From positions 1-21,859 of the forward strand of contig JASJEI010000355.1 of NCBI GenBank assembly GCA_030064795.1: a DNA stretch of 21,859 nt, read 5' to 3'. Made by a program: the position numbers and the translations under genes. Under the pieces are notes generated by a model. The model worked only from the letters and a program-made list of their open reading frames with translations, ran no database searches and was not told where the DNA came from. Each line of letters opens with the position of its first letter. Position 1 is the stretch's first letter. The stretch is from Pleurocapsa sp. MO_226.B13. GTDB lineage: Bacteria; Cyanobacteriota; Cyanobacteriia; Cyanobacteriales; Xenococcaceae. Positions 11,701-18,250 of this stretch are shown here, piece by piece.

Positions 11701-14700
11701 GTTGCACCGTGCGGGGCGTAGCCTCAATCCGATTTACAGTGCGAGCTTCTAGGTGGTTGACCCGATACCAGGTACTGGTGTCGCTACTGAGCACGTAGTT
11801 CTCACCCCTTTCCTGGAGCGCCGCTTGAATATTGGCGAAGGCGTCGTTATCGTACTGTTTGTAATTATCTTCATCACCAATCGTCACATGGAGGCTGTCT
11901 CCCTTAAAGAGGTAGACCTGGCGTTGGTCCGCAAAGGCGGCATCGATGCCCTCGGGGAAGGCCGTTTGTAATCCTCGGAAACGGGGTTCTTCTTTGAGGC
12001 GATGGATGGAGCGGGGGTAGCCCTGTTCGACGTTGCTGTAGTCGCTGTTTTCATAACGGAAAAATTGATCCCCAGAGAACAGGTAGGTGTGATTGGCAGT
12101 CATATCCACCAACTGACCGTTCTCATCCTGCTCCTCCCAACGGGATTCCACGATCAGGGCAGCATCTACTTTACCCGTCCTTTCGATGTTGTTCCGTACC
12201 TTACCCCAGAACTTACGGGTCAACCGGGGATAGCCGTAGTCTATGTTGCGTAGCTCAGCATCGGAAAAACGGAGGAATTTAGAGGTATAGAACAGGTAAG
12301 TTTTGCCATCTGTACCCATAAAGGCCGCGACCACTCGCTCATCAGCCAGACCATTGACACTCCGATCCCACTGGTCAGAAAGTACCTTGGGCTCTGACCA
12401 CCAGCGATTGGAGCGATCGTGCTCGATATAGTAGTAGAGATTATCTTCGGAACTCAAGTAGAACAGATAGACCTTCTCTTCAGGACCGTTCATGACTGCA
12501 TCAATTTGGAAATTCTCTGCCCCGTTAGTGACACTTTCTGGCAGACTCCAAAAGTCATCGTTCACAGCGGTGGGGAAGACATCAATCTCGTCCACATCGG
12601 GGCGGTTGGCCAATACTGTCTCAATGACGCGGGCATTGGGATCTTCTTCATCCACCTCCAGGTAGTCATCCTCTTTTTTACGCAGGGTGGAGTAGCGCAC
12701 ATAAACATTCTCAGTTGTTGCCGTTGTGGTGGTCGTCGTCGTAACTCTCCCATCAATCGTTGTCGTCGTGGTAATTGTCGTGGTGACGCCTTCAGTGGTC
12801 TCAGTGGTCTCAGTAGTACCTTCTCGATCTCCCTCAGTAAAGTCTTCTTCAGTGGTTTCAATTGTCTCAGTTGTCTTAGCGCCAAACAGATAGGTCTTAT
12901 TCCCCAGTACAAAGGCCGCCGTGACTGTGGTTAATCCCTCCCAGTCCTTGGCAATATTACGGGGAAAGCCGTCATCTACCTGAGCATAGTCACTACCGGA
13001 ATAGCGGACGTATTGTTCACCAGAGAACAGATAGGTGTAACCATCTAGACCCACAAAGGCGGCATTCACAGTGCCATCATCGGCAATATCGTTGGCCACC
13101 TTACCCCACTTATCACGGGTTGCCTGTGCGAGCGTTACTTCATCTGTATCTGGGTCAGTGACTTCAATAACTTCACCTGTTTCGGGGTCGATGCTGACAT
13201 ACTCATCATCCTGGAACAAGTAGACAGTCTCGTCCCAGCCATAGAGTGCCGCATCGATACCAGACACAAATTCATCGGGCAAGTTACTAAATTCCTGGTG
13301 GATGCCCTTGGGATAGCCGTCCTCGGGTTGGAGGTTGGCTAACTCAATGCTCCCTACATATTTCGCGATCTTATTGTCCAGGAAGAAGTAGTAGTTGCCC
13401 TGACTGGCCAAGGCTGCATCAATGTGCGTGGGATGACCGAAGTTATATTCGCGGTGCCCCCATTTTTCGGCAACGGGTCGCACCTGACCATCCGCTGAGG
13501 AGACATAGGTATTCCCGAGAAAGGCATAGCTGTCATTATCCACACCATCAAACATGGGGCCCAGATCCCGAGCAAACTCGGAGGGAAGCTGAATCGGTAG
13601 GTTCTCGTCGTTCCAGTCCTCGGCGATCGATTTGGGATAGCCCCGATCCACCGTAAGGTCAGCGGTTAGGGCAGACCCTATATCCGAATACCGCACGTAT
13701 TTGTCGTTGGCAAACAGGAACAACCGCCCTTCCGAATCCACATAGGCCGCGTCGATCATCTCCAGGTTATCAAAGTCGTTATCCACCTGGCCAAAATTGT
13801 TATCCCGCTTGTCCCAACTATCGCCATCGGCATATCTCACATAGTGGGCGGTGTCACTGACAATTACCCAGGTACCATGGCGATCGATAAAGGCTGCATC
13901 CACCTGACTCAGGCTTTCTTCGTCAAACAGTTGACGGATGGGATCTTCTTTAAGTCGCTTCTGCAGGGCTTCGTCTTCTTTTTGCAGATCGACTAGATCC
14001 TGGTCGTCCTCCTTGTCCAGGTCAATGTCTTTTTTATCGATTAGGGTATAGTCTTCCGCTAGGTAAATCCAATAGTAATCATCTTTGAAGAGGTAGATAA
14101 ATTCCTCCGTTTCCAGGAGAGCATCGACGCTGGTGATGGTCTGACCTTCGTTGTCAGGATCGTCTGGTAAGATCAAATCTTCTGGAAATTTAGCTACCAA
14201 CTCCTGATCTTCCAGGGCTAGCTCGATCTCATGAATATCCAACTGCTGCTGTTTGATCAACAATGCAAACTGGCGGATGCGCTTCACTGCCTGGGTATAG
14301 TGCATATTGTCAGGTAGCTCATCCAGCTGACCCAGGGCATTGGCTTCCTCTAGTAGGGGCTTTAACCAGGCAAAATGCAAGTTATTTTCAGTCTTAAACA
14401 TAGCCTGGGACAAGGCTTTGACTGCCTCTGGGTCAATCCCCAGCACCCCCTGCAACTGTTCGATAATGGCGTTCTGCTGACCCTCAGTGTGGTCTTTCAA
14501 GGCCCGATCGACGGCCTTGACCGTGCCATCGATAGCTTTGGCAATTTCGTGGATTTGGAAGAAAACATCGAGGTTGTAATCTTCAAAAGCCGGAACATGG
14601 AAGGCGGCGGCATTTTCTGGAACCAGGAAGAAGGGGATACGATCGGCTTGCAAAATACCCTGCTCATCCAGAACGTCAATGGCTGCCAGGTTTTGCTTTA

Positions 14701-17700
14701 AAGCTTCGATTTCCTCGGCATTAAAGTCCAGGGCCGTCAGCTTTTCATCCTGGAGGCGATACTGTTCGGCGTAGTTGACGATGCTAGCAATGTGGTCGAA
14801 TGCGATCGCATTCTGACTCGAATCAAAATAGTTACGCAAACTGAAGGTCTCGCGATTGCTCTCCTCCTTAAAGAAGACACCAGCGTTGGGTTGCAGTTGG
14901 TTACCGTTTAAATACTCGCCCTGGAGGTCTTCATGCACCCAGCGGGACACGGTCATGGCAGCCAGTTTGGCTAATTCTCCCCGATCCATTTGCTGCCAGG
15001 TAGCTTGGTCAGCAACGATGGCATTGTGTAATATCTTAGAAATTGCCTCGCGATGGGGATAAAACTGTAGTGCCAAACCCATCATCCTCGCCCCTTCATC
15101 AACAATGCGCATTTTGTCTACAACAAACATGTGCTTGTCAATGTAGCGATTCATCTGCAGGTTGCGGATTAGATCCTTGAGGGCGTTTGGATCTAAATCC
15201 AGATCGGCAAACATCTGGGCATTAATTTGGATCTTGCTGGCTGCAAATTTATCCAATTGCTGCTTGAGTAGATGATGTACCTTATGGGTCAGTTCCTCCA
15301 GGCCTGCATCAAGCACCAGACCATAGGCACCACTGGCATTACTGAACATCTCCACATTGGCGACAAAGCCCTGGTCATCGATGTAGCCGTTGTAAATTAG
15401 GTTGTCGTACAGTTCGCGAGTCTCGGCTGCGGAAAGCCCCAGTGCCTCAAAGTCCGACTTAAAGATCTGTACTTCGATCGTGTCACCTTCTTCAAGTTGA
15501 GCCTCCGCAGCTTCCTGATAAACACCATGAATAATTGCAAATACATCCTGGCGAATCTCGCTAAAATCAAATTCCAGCTGGAAATCATGGACTGGGGGCA
15601 GCTGGCCATCGACCCAATTCTGAGTCAGGATTTTACCACTGCCATCAATAACCTGGTGGTTAACAAGGTTCCTAACAATTTTCTCCTCTAACTTGCGCTC
15701 AAATTGCAAGTCCATAAATTCGTAGTCGTGAATGACCGCCAGTTGCTGAATGAATTCCTCAGTCAATGCCTGAATCTCACGGGGCTTATAGGCCATCAGC
15801 AGGTGCTGGTGGTATTTCTTGGCAGCCATAGGCTTGGGATACATGCCCTGCTTTGGATAGGCAGCTGGTATGGGGAGCATACCCAGTTTATGGTACATCC
15901 CCGGCATGTGGTGCATACCCAGCTTCTTGTGTCTGCTATGATTTTTATATCTGTTGCGCTTTTTATGTGCACCTGACTTACAGCGATAGGCGGGCTTACC
16001 AGTCTCCCCATCCCCCGGCATATCCTCCTGACGCTCCTGCATCAGATTAAAAGCAAAGTGGGAAGCCCGCCGATCCCCCAGCACATCCGCCAGGGTATCT
16101 GGCTGCATTTCCTTGGCTTGAAAGCTTTGTAGCAGTGCATTATAAAGGTTCAAATCCTGGGCATCCTGGGCCTCTTCTGCCTTGTCGGTCATGGGGGCAC
16201 CATTAACGATCGCCCACAGCATTTCTGGTGAGTACCCAAATTCCTTCATCCATTTGGTCAAGGCCATCAAGGACTCAAACAGCCACAGCCGATCGTTGAT
16301 GCTAAAATCATCACTGTTGACAGGGGCCATCAAGATTTCAAAGCATTTTTGCGTACTAGGCGCGCTGTACACAAAGTAAGTTTGGGGATCCATTCGACCA
16401 ATAAAGGGGTCTTGTTCGAGCAGGTCAAAGAGAATAAACAGTTCCAGAAAAGGGACATCCAGGGCATTGGACAAGGCATGAATACGGTAGAGCACATTCA
16501 GCAGTTGCCATTGGTTGGTGGTGTTTTCCCAGAGACTACTTTCAGCGACCTCTTCAAACTCCAACCGTTCAGTAATATTGATCAGATCGGTTTCTGTGAA
16601 ACTTAAAGCATGGCGCAGACGCTGGCGATAAGTATCATTGTCGTCACTGAATAAATCTTCTGCATAATCGATTTGAGTGTAGGTGTGGTAAGTGGTGTCG
16701 GCATACTGAGTGGGAGTCTCTCCTGTCTCACTATCAATGTGCAAATATTTTTCATCAATGGATACACAGGGCAAGTTGAAAATGCGGTTGAATTGATCCT
16801 GGGGCAGGGTCTCGTTGGTTCTGCCCATATAGGAAATCTCGCTCAGGATCGCGACAACGGTGTCGAGTGGCTGTTCCAGGGTCTTGTGGATATAGACAAC
16901 CTGAGCAACGTACACCAGGGTCTCAGCATTCAGCGTGGGTATACCTTTCTCATCCTTACAACAATGGCGCAGAATATGGTCTAACTCTGTAAAACTAAGA
17001 CCAGTTTTCTTCGCTAACCGTACAAAACGACTGGTGCGATCGAACCAGGTTACTGAAATTCCATCATCGTTGCTGCTGGTTCCAGCATTAATATCGTACC
17101 ACTCCAGTCCAGTCTCGTCGGCATTCAGAGTCACATAGCCTGGGCTATCACTAATCCCCGTGTTAATGTAAAAATTTTCACGCCCCTCTTCAACCTGGGA
17201 ATGGTCTGACGGCTCAATGTAAAGGTTTTGATACAGCAGTTCCAGCATTTCCTGAGCTTCCAGATCCGTCGTCTCCATAAAGGTGGTGACGGTGGACATG
17301 TTGCTGATAAAATTGTCGCTAAAAAAACTTGCTTTAATCTTGCCTAGAAGTTCAGCTTCTGTGTCTTCATCAATCACTGAGGCACCAGCAAACACATTAG
17401 CTAATAGAAGGAGAAGCTCTGTTGAGTCAGAAAAGTCATTACTATTCAAATCAAGGAGAGTGTTTCCAGTACTATCCAAGATACGGACATAATATAAATC
17501 ACCGATTTTCGCCGCAATTACCAAGCTATTCCCTTCTGTGGGAATTTCGTCAATATTAGTAAGAGATGACATTATTTCTATGTCATAGTTCGCCATATAA
17601 CCATAGGCGTCCATGACAGAGGATACGGTTACCTCATTGGCTTCTGTTAAGGCATCCCACTCTCCCGTGGAGAGTCCCAGATATTCCCGTGCCACGGTGG

Positions 17701-18148
17701 TATAGTCAGCTGTGGTCGCAAAGAGGCGACGTAACTCATGGGCCGAGATTCCCAGATGGTGCAGGTGGTTCTTGATTTTTTCGTTGTCCAGGGAAAACGG
17801 CATATTGAAGGGGTAGCTTGCACCTTCCAAGACCTTAAAGACGGTTGCTTCCAATTCTTCTTGTGTTTCGTACTCGGTACTGTCAACCCGCCCTTCCAAC
17901 ACTTCGTTGACAATATCCAGGTAGGGAATCAGCGTGGTGGTGTTTTCGGCATCCAGATCGATCCCTTTGATATCATTCCGACGATCGTCAAAATCGATGC
18001 TGTCAGGATCGAACTCATCGTCCAGCATTTGCAGCAAGTCGGCTAAATAGGCTGCAGGAGAATATACAGAGCGATATTCATCGCCTTCCTTGAAGTCGAT
18101 GTTGCCAAATAAATCTGCGTAATTGGGGATATTTGTTTGCATGCTCAT
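2717..18148 (-). CDS. Giant Tc toxin subunit A with two hemopexin-repeat blocks (5143 aa)
   Basis: This is a TcA-type pore-forming, receptor-binding subunit of an insecticidal toxin complex, expected to form a pentameric bell that injects a TcB-TcC cocoon cargo. Order of regions, approximate residues: VRP1-like N-terminus 1-350 (SPAAYLADLL at 30-39, then DLDAENT and IPYLDIVNEVL); a Lys/His/Met/Pro/Tyr-rich insert 718-788; a helical region 790-1340; about 23 hemopexin-like repeats 1345-2800 (IDAAFV, YLFSG, YVRYS, GYPK motifs); neuraminidase-like region 2800-3400 (NYRVWEANRKVFLYPENY near 3040); about 12 hemopexin-like repeats 3414-4073; then FNSANGLYYWEIFFHVPFL near 4140, LPLFQPPIDP near 4485, long channel helices around a Gly-rich tip 4520-4790, and the TcB-binding domain 4800-5143 (FLPFEGTGAVSNWRLEL near 4970). 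Usual TcA length is about 2300-2500 aa. No signal peptide. The ATG at 18148 has only a weak ribosome-binding site, and a second ATG lies two codons on. No frameshift or internal stop. Subunit function is well supported; host target is unknown. Confidence 0.97.
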   Translation of the reverse strand: MSMQTNIPNYADLFGNIDFKEGDEYRSVYSPAAYLADLLQMLDDEFDPDSIDFDDRRNDIKGIDLDAENTTTLIPYLDIVNEVLEGRVDSTEYETQEELEATVFKVLEGASYPFNMPFSLDNEKIKNHLHHLGISAHELRRLFATTADYTTVAREYLGLSTGEWDALTEANEVTVSSVMDAYGYMANYDIEIMSSLTNIDEIPTEGNSLVIAAKIGDLYYVRILDSTGNTLLDLNSNDFSDSTELLLLLANVFAGASVIDEDTEAELLGKIKASFFSDNFISNMSTVTTFMETTDLEAQEMLELLYQNLYIEPSDHSQVEEGRENFYINTGISDSPGYVTLNADETGLEWYDINAGTSSNDDGISVTWFDRTSRFVRLAKKTGLSFTELDHILRHCCKDEKGIPTLNAETLVYVAQVVYIHKTLEQPLDTVVAILSEISYMGRTNETLPQDQFNRIFNLPCVSIDEKYLHIDSETGETPTQYADTTYHTYTQIDYAEDLFSDDNDTYRQRLRHALSFTETDLINITERLEFEEVAESSLWENTTNQWQLLNVLYRIHALSNALDVPFLELFILFDLLEQDPFIGRMDPQTYFVYSAPSTQKCFEILMAPVNSDDFSINDRLWLFESLMALTKWMKEFGYSPEMLWAIVNGAPMTDKAEEAQDAQDLNLYNALLQSFQAKEMQPDTLADVLGDRRASHFAFNLMQERQEDMPGDGETGKPAYRCKSGAHKKRNRYKNHSRHKKLGMHHMPGMYHKLGMLPIPAAYPKQGMYPKPMAAKKYHQHLLMAYKPREIQALTEEFIQQLAVIHDYEFMDLQFERKLEEKIVRNLVNHQVIDGSGKILTQNWVDGQLPPVHDFQLEFDFSEIRQDVFAIIHGVYQEAAEAQLEEGDTIEVQIFKSDFEALGLSAAETRELYDNLIYNGYIDDQGFVANVEMFSNASGAYGLVLDAGLEELTHKVHHLLKQQLDKFAASKIQINAQMFADLDLDPNALKDLIRNLQMNRYIDKHMFVVDKMRIVDEGARMMGLALQFYPHREAISKILHNAIVADQATWQQMDRGELAKLAAMTVSRWVHEDLQGEYLNGNQLQPNAGVFFKEESNRETFSLRNYFDSSQNAIAFDHIASIVNYAEQYRLQDEKLTALDFNAEEIEALKQNLAAIDVLDEQGILQADRIPFFLVPENAAAFHVPAFEDYNLDVFFQIHEIAKAIDGTVKAVDRALKDHTEGQQNAIIEQLQGVLGIDPEAVKALSQAMFKTENNLHFAWLKPLLEEANALGQLDELPDNMHYTQAVKRIRQFALLIKQQQLDIHEIELALEDQELVAKFPEDLILPDDPDNEGQTITSVDALLETEEFIYLFKDDYYWIYLAEDYTLIDKKDIDLDKEDDQDLVDLQKEDEALQKRLKEDPIRQLFDEESLSQVDAAFIDRHGTWVIVSDTAHYVRYADGDSWDKRDNNFGQVDNDFDNLEMIDAAYVDSEGRLFLFANDKYVRYSDIGSALTADLTVDRGYPKSIAEDWNDENLPIQLPSEFARDLGPMFDGVDNDSYAFLGNTYVSSADGQVRPVAEKWGHREYNFGHPTHIDAALASQGNYYFFLDNKIAKYVGSIELANLQPEDGYPKGIHQEFSNLPDEFVSGIDAALYGWDETVYLFQDDEYVSIDPETGEVIEVTDPDTDEVTLAQATRDKWGKVANDIADDGTVNAAFVGLDGYTYLFSGEQYVRYSGSDYAQVDDGFPRNIAKDWEGLTTVTAAFVLGNKTYLFGAKTTETIETTEEDFTEGDREGTTETTETTEGVTTTITTTTTIDGRVTTTTTTTATTENVYVRYSTLRKKEDDYLEVDEEDPNARVIETVLANRPDVDEIDVFPTAVNDDFWSLPESVTNGAENFQIDAVMNGPEEKVYLFYLSSEDNLYYYIEHDRSNRWWSEPKVLSDQWDRSVNGLADERVVAAFMGTDGKTYLFYTSKFLRFSDAELRNIDYGYPRLTRKFWGKVRNNIERTGKVDAALIVESRWEEQDENGQLVDMTANHTYLFSGDQFFRYENSDYSNVEQGYPRSIHRLKEEPRFRGLQTAFPEGIDAAFADQRQVYLFKGDSLHVTIGDEDNYKQYDNDAFANIQAALQERGENYVLSSDTSTWYRVNHLEARTVNRIEATPRTVQRAEELLEADAETTTEIDGVLHGSDGKSYVFAGSRYYDIELEQSFEIADVWGRSRNPIYDRETIDAAFVGRDGITYVFSGEWFVQYDADTSAYTESTVTYPPRRISDKWRGLNNVALAYVWKEDTYLFERPDAYGNFRYLHYTKDSYEQPVPVYEGDFSLWNMPEEYQQEGFDTLDAIDAIFVHEENLIFISDQKFLSFNLNTENWGFPQPLELLYPNAPFNKTDFQTLKSGFVGKDSTVYLFSQERYAAYDPSQSSNDSWTKVTDIKDYWGLQENIFSNRENHWLDAAWVNPSDRATYLFAGDSYVRYSGNDYRYVDEGYPKKIATYLREEPAFAFMTKEFQQHLDELEENYDGETPFFNGLLDNGRCLYFFTNDKVFTGSPNKYVTYDIDGLGHVDNNFTLGGYVDAAFVAVVEKNNIEKHMTYLFSGEQYIRYTVEQDGVTPYRGDCYRYVDEGYPKIIGESLAEDLGLDSLPEHYRDGIDATFYLATDADELGLVLFNERNYHHITNLQSDSTAGTEGEINEIWGNLDNTFTSESGTQTIDGAYVDAEGGLLVFKGQQFVGYSDTDELFALNPYDEPRYVDAEFPRDIDEIWPQLDATILTDSGVDTVFKFEDEIYFHTEDNFVRYNLDLSDRDAEKPVEVLAYRWGEWSDYLLSDIHAITRFKDLSQRFTGGDLTLTELVTGAKGKVQEPYMHFAAIFNFEKEEVRWVKQRNAFLAEQVNVVEEYFQLELVLRLYDILATTQRLRVDVSALYNDVWVNLYGDTPSYSAAATGAYDALVSVDCDNNYETLVKQITNEVNTLKRDALVPYVIANDDEITTTRQLYQKLLIDIQMDSIAETSRIKEATAAIQLYLHRYFMNLENIDLNDSDQEAMKATLKERWKWLQNYRVWEANRKVFLYPENYIRPELRDADVKSAAFKDLEASLTQGKLTEESIEEAYVTYLDSFTEVSELTIAGGYIYDDTSSDTNDKVLVLLGHTRTDPMRYFYRFATFVGGDSSAIVWDPWEKLNITIEVAHVKPVYAFNRVFIFWAVVEESAEDPSSAIVTTSGSDDNQTVSTEGNSKKEIKVYYSFYNLNKRWSQPQLMKTSFENTEYTTTLTLNDETYTLTDLKTSLYISDADVFVENSSKLSDQDYENIYISVRYYLSDAYGDSDPAGPYYRAYNLTPELYSQETRSQSIENRGQELFKTLFPAEGSIEADNVVMLNSSDNSVDGPWFAYNHNGCGFLVKPDAISISSDTELSSLSSSDEDAAVFSNIPDNTKITSAVQVFENGEIYYFLDNGKYIAVSADGSSLTQGPEAISSRWGIYLLSTTGKVDSAFVEGDYCYLTLNNQVYQFDGSSFETLVAAPYALSQLISVLPGDWTGIDAAFTTSSDRNTSSFRFNNETGTVLNSDGTTTAIAATFGLPEGPVSSISAAVFFADKLHLIGDNQYTIYDSVGGKDQRNDNYGVKEVLAITVQGTNAKITALMQIGDALWALDAEGVYRYVENGTALVTYNESNVSSENIDLTSLPKPFDTSSDRTDLLWSAGFSYTDTANKIHHVLFYSDGSAKAWSQDQVDGDTFSSTDSYQIDEVNVTAATATPNNTIVIITDSDTYYLFDNSLSPSDILTQLQSSETESGSVTNLDLPAYLSDDAPGSVIWFGNQVDAAFVGTGTLGEEGDVYLFCGNAYMRYTLEERNNKFVATPVDGYPKNLDENNEGFPQWTQIDAAFTAPQPDNHGVYVSYLFNNKKREYYRSDEDATFTSVEIWDNLRTTLQSEERVDAAYVAGGCLYLIVDDEYYQYTLEDSNDDGDLDTIPTYIDTGYPKAYSDNSTVGDDVSIDAAFVLTNTDDSSYYVYLFSGTDYYRLPQNVRASTELGIPSAIAGSWGNIPSDIRSSGLTAAFNYAEDTQQKLYLIQDDTYLAYDITAEDKLYEIDDVDYEVIRLTSSTAEQLNQILFAGEIEDFLKMSTQEINESPSISFEDSSPYNIQMNSTRFNTEPVNSHLDFNSANGLYYWEIFFHVPFLIAQTLNTDQQFEYAKEWYEYIFDPTAVSDYWKFLPFLAVDPEALLTTLTNDLDAFETLTSADTVTTARTALTNLESVLAGYQKVFLGQEDWDTYEDTSGTELASIATWQQVTALEAAIKALDTGSTSNNALLTTWQSEMLEVVAIIQKLDSRLTLMSNYSAQLATYLDDPFDPHAIAALRPIAYRKAIVMRYIDNLLDWGDLLFRQYTRESINEARMLYILAYDLLGEKPKNMGRVVLESTKSYSELTDFDVDTTDYDFLIDLENNSGSFLGDTEYGLSFSATQFDSVIDPYFYLKENELFTEYWTRVEDRLGKIRACLNIDGVAQPLPLFQPPIDPMALVGAVAGGGGVTAAAAMAAGMATVPDYRFSSLMAKARELVGKLNGFSDALLSALEKKDAEELSLLQNKQESMLLDLTTLLKEEAIQEAEQSLHNLEETKDGAEQQETHYTDLIANGYLPEELTQLSMMGAATILHGVTTLSKYASGMAYIVPQFTAGPFSFGVTTGGEDVGSMMAQFGEAIQSGAEALSMGGEVAGVAAQFKRTAQDWEVQKMMATSEIKQLEYQILAQQHQIAIAKQEKLIHEKDIENHHAIADFMKSKFSTQQLYSWISGKISGLFYQTYKLAHDYAKQAEQAFIFEKGVEAGKVNYISGMYWDSQRKGLLSGNSLDHDLDRLEKAYRETDSRRLEITKNISLLELDPIALVHLKTKGFCNFRLSEELFDYDFPGHYNRQIKTISLAFDVGEGQHVSATLTQLSSKLVMDTDIKAVKHLINPSNEATTNVRANWRANQQVALSHVDQYTENNGMFELNFGDERFLPFEGTGAVSNWRLELNGMKGSYNPADLLDVTIKLRYTAKQGGSRFANEVKGVLKPYHATSFFDLAYNFADEWAALVNGDSDEVTITFTRDMFPNMSSSKIIGLLIHYEYATGNSGATFTINDDLQVPNNTYLQPNTLSVGQNGSEWTFTLKGDRSTLKNAEMILVYKAKV
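12712..12880 (-). repeat. Thr-rich low-complexity tract inside the TcA hemopexin region
   Basis: Residues about 1757-1812 are mostly Thr with some Glu (runs such as TTETTETTEG and TTTTTTT), interrupting one hemopexin repeat between its 'YLFGA' and 'YVRYS' strands. The DNA is microsatellite-like, with CTCAGTGGT-type nonamers (near 12790-12815) and GTCGTCGTC/GTGGTGGTC triplet runs. It is probably an exposed flexible loop that grew by replication slippage. Confidence 0.8.
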
Positions 18149-18164
18149 GATAGTTTACGACCTA

Positions 18165-18220
18165 TACATAAATTAATTATTTGAGTGGGTAATAACATGT
18201 ACATAAAGTATTTGAGTGGG
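18165..18220 (-). promoter_or_regulatory. Direct repeats in the TcA gene leader, possible operator
   Basis: The 102-bp gap between the 149-aa gene and tcA carries two copies of a 21-25 bp unit. On the plus strand each reads TACATAAA, a short spacer, then TATTTGAGTGGG (18165-18189 and 18200-18220). They differ by a 4-bp indel. The 12-mer copies start 31 bp apart, about three helical turns, which suits cooperative binding of a regulator. A simple tandem duplication without function is possible. Confidence 0.45.
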
Positions 18221-18250
18221 AACAGGGGTTGAGGGGTGGAGCCTCAGCGT

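Noticed and set aside
18230..18246. Terminator after the 149-aa gene (TGAGG/CCTCA stem)
   Set aside because: It has only 5 bp of stem and no T-run on the minus strand. The gene order suggests read-through into the TcA gene.
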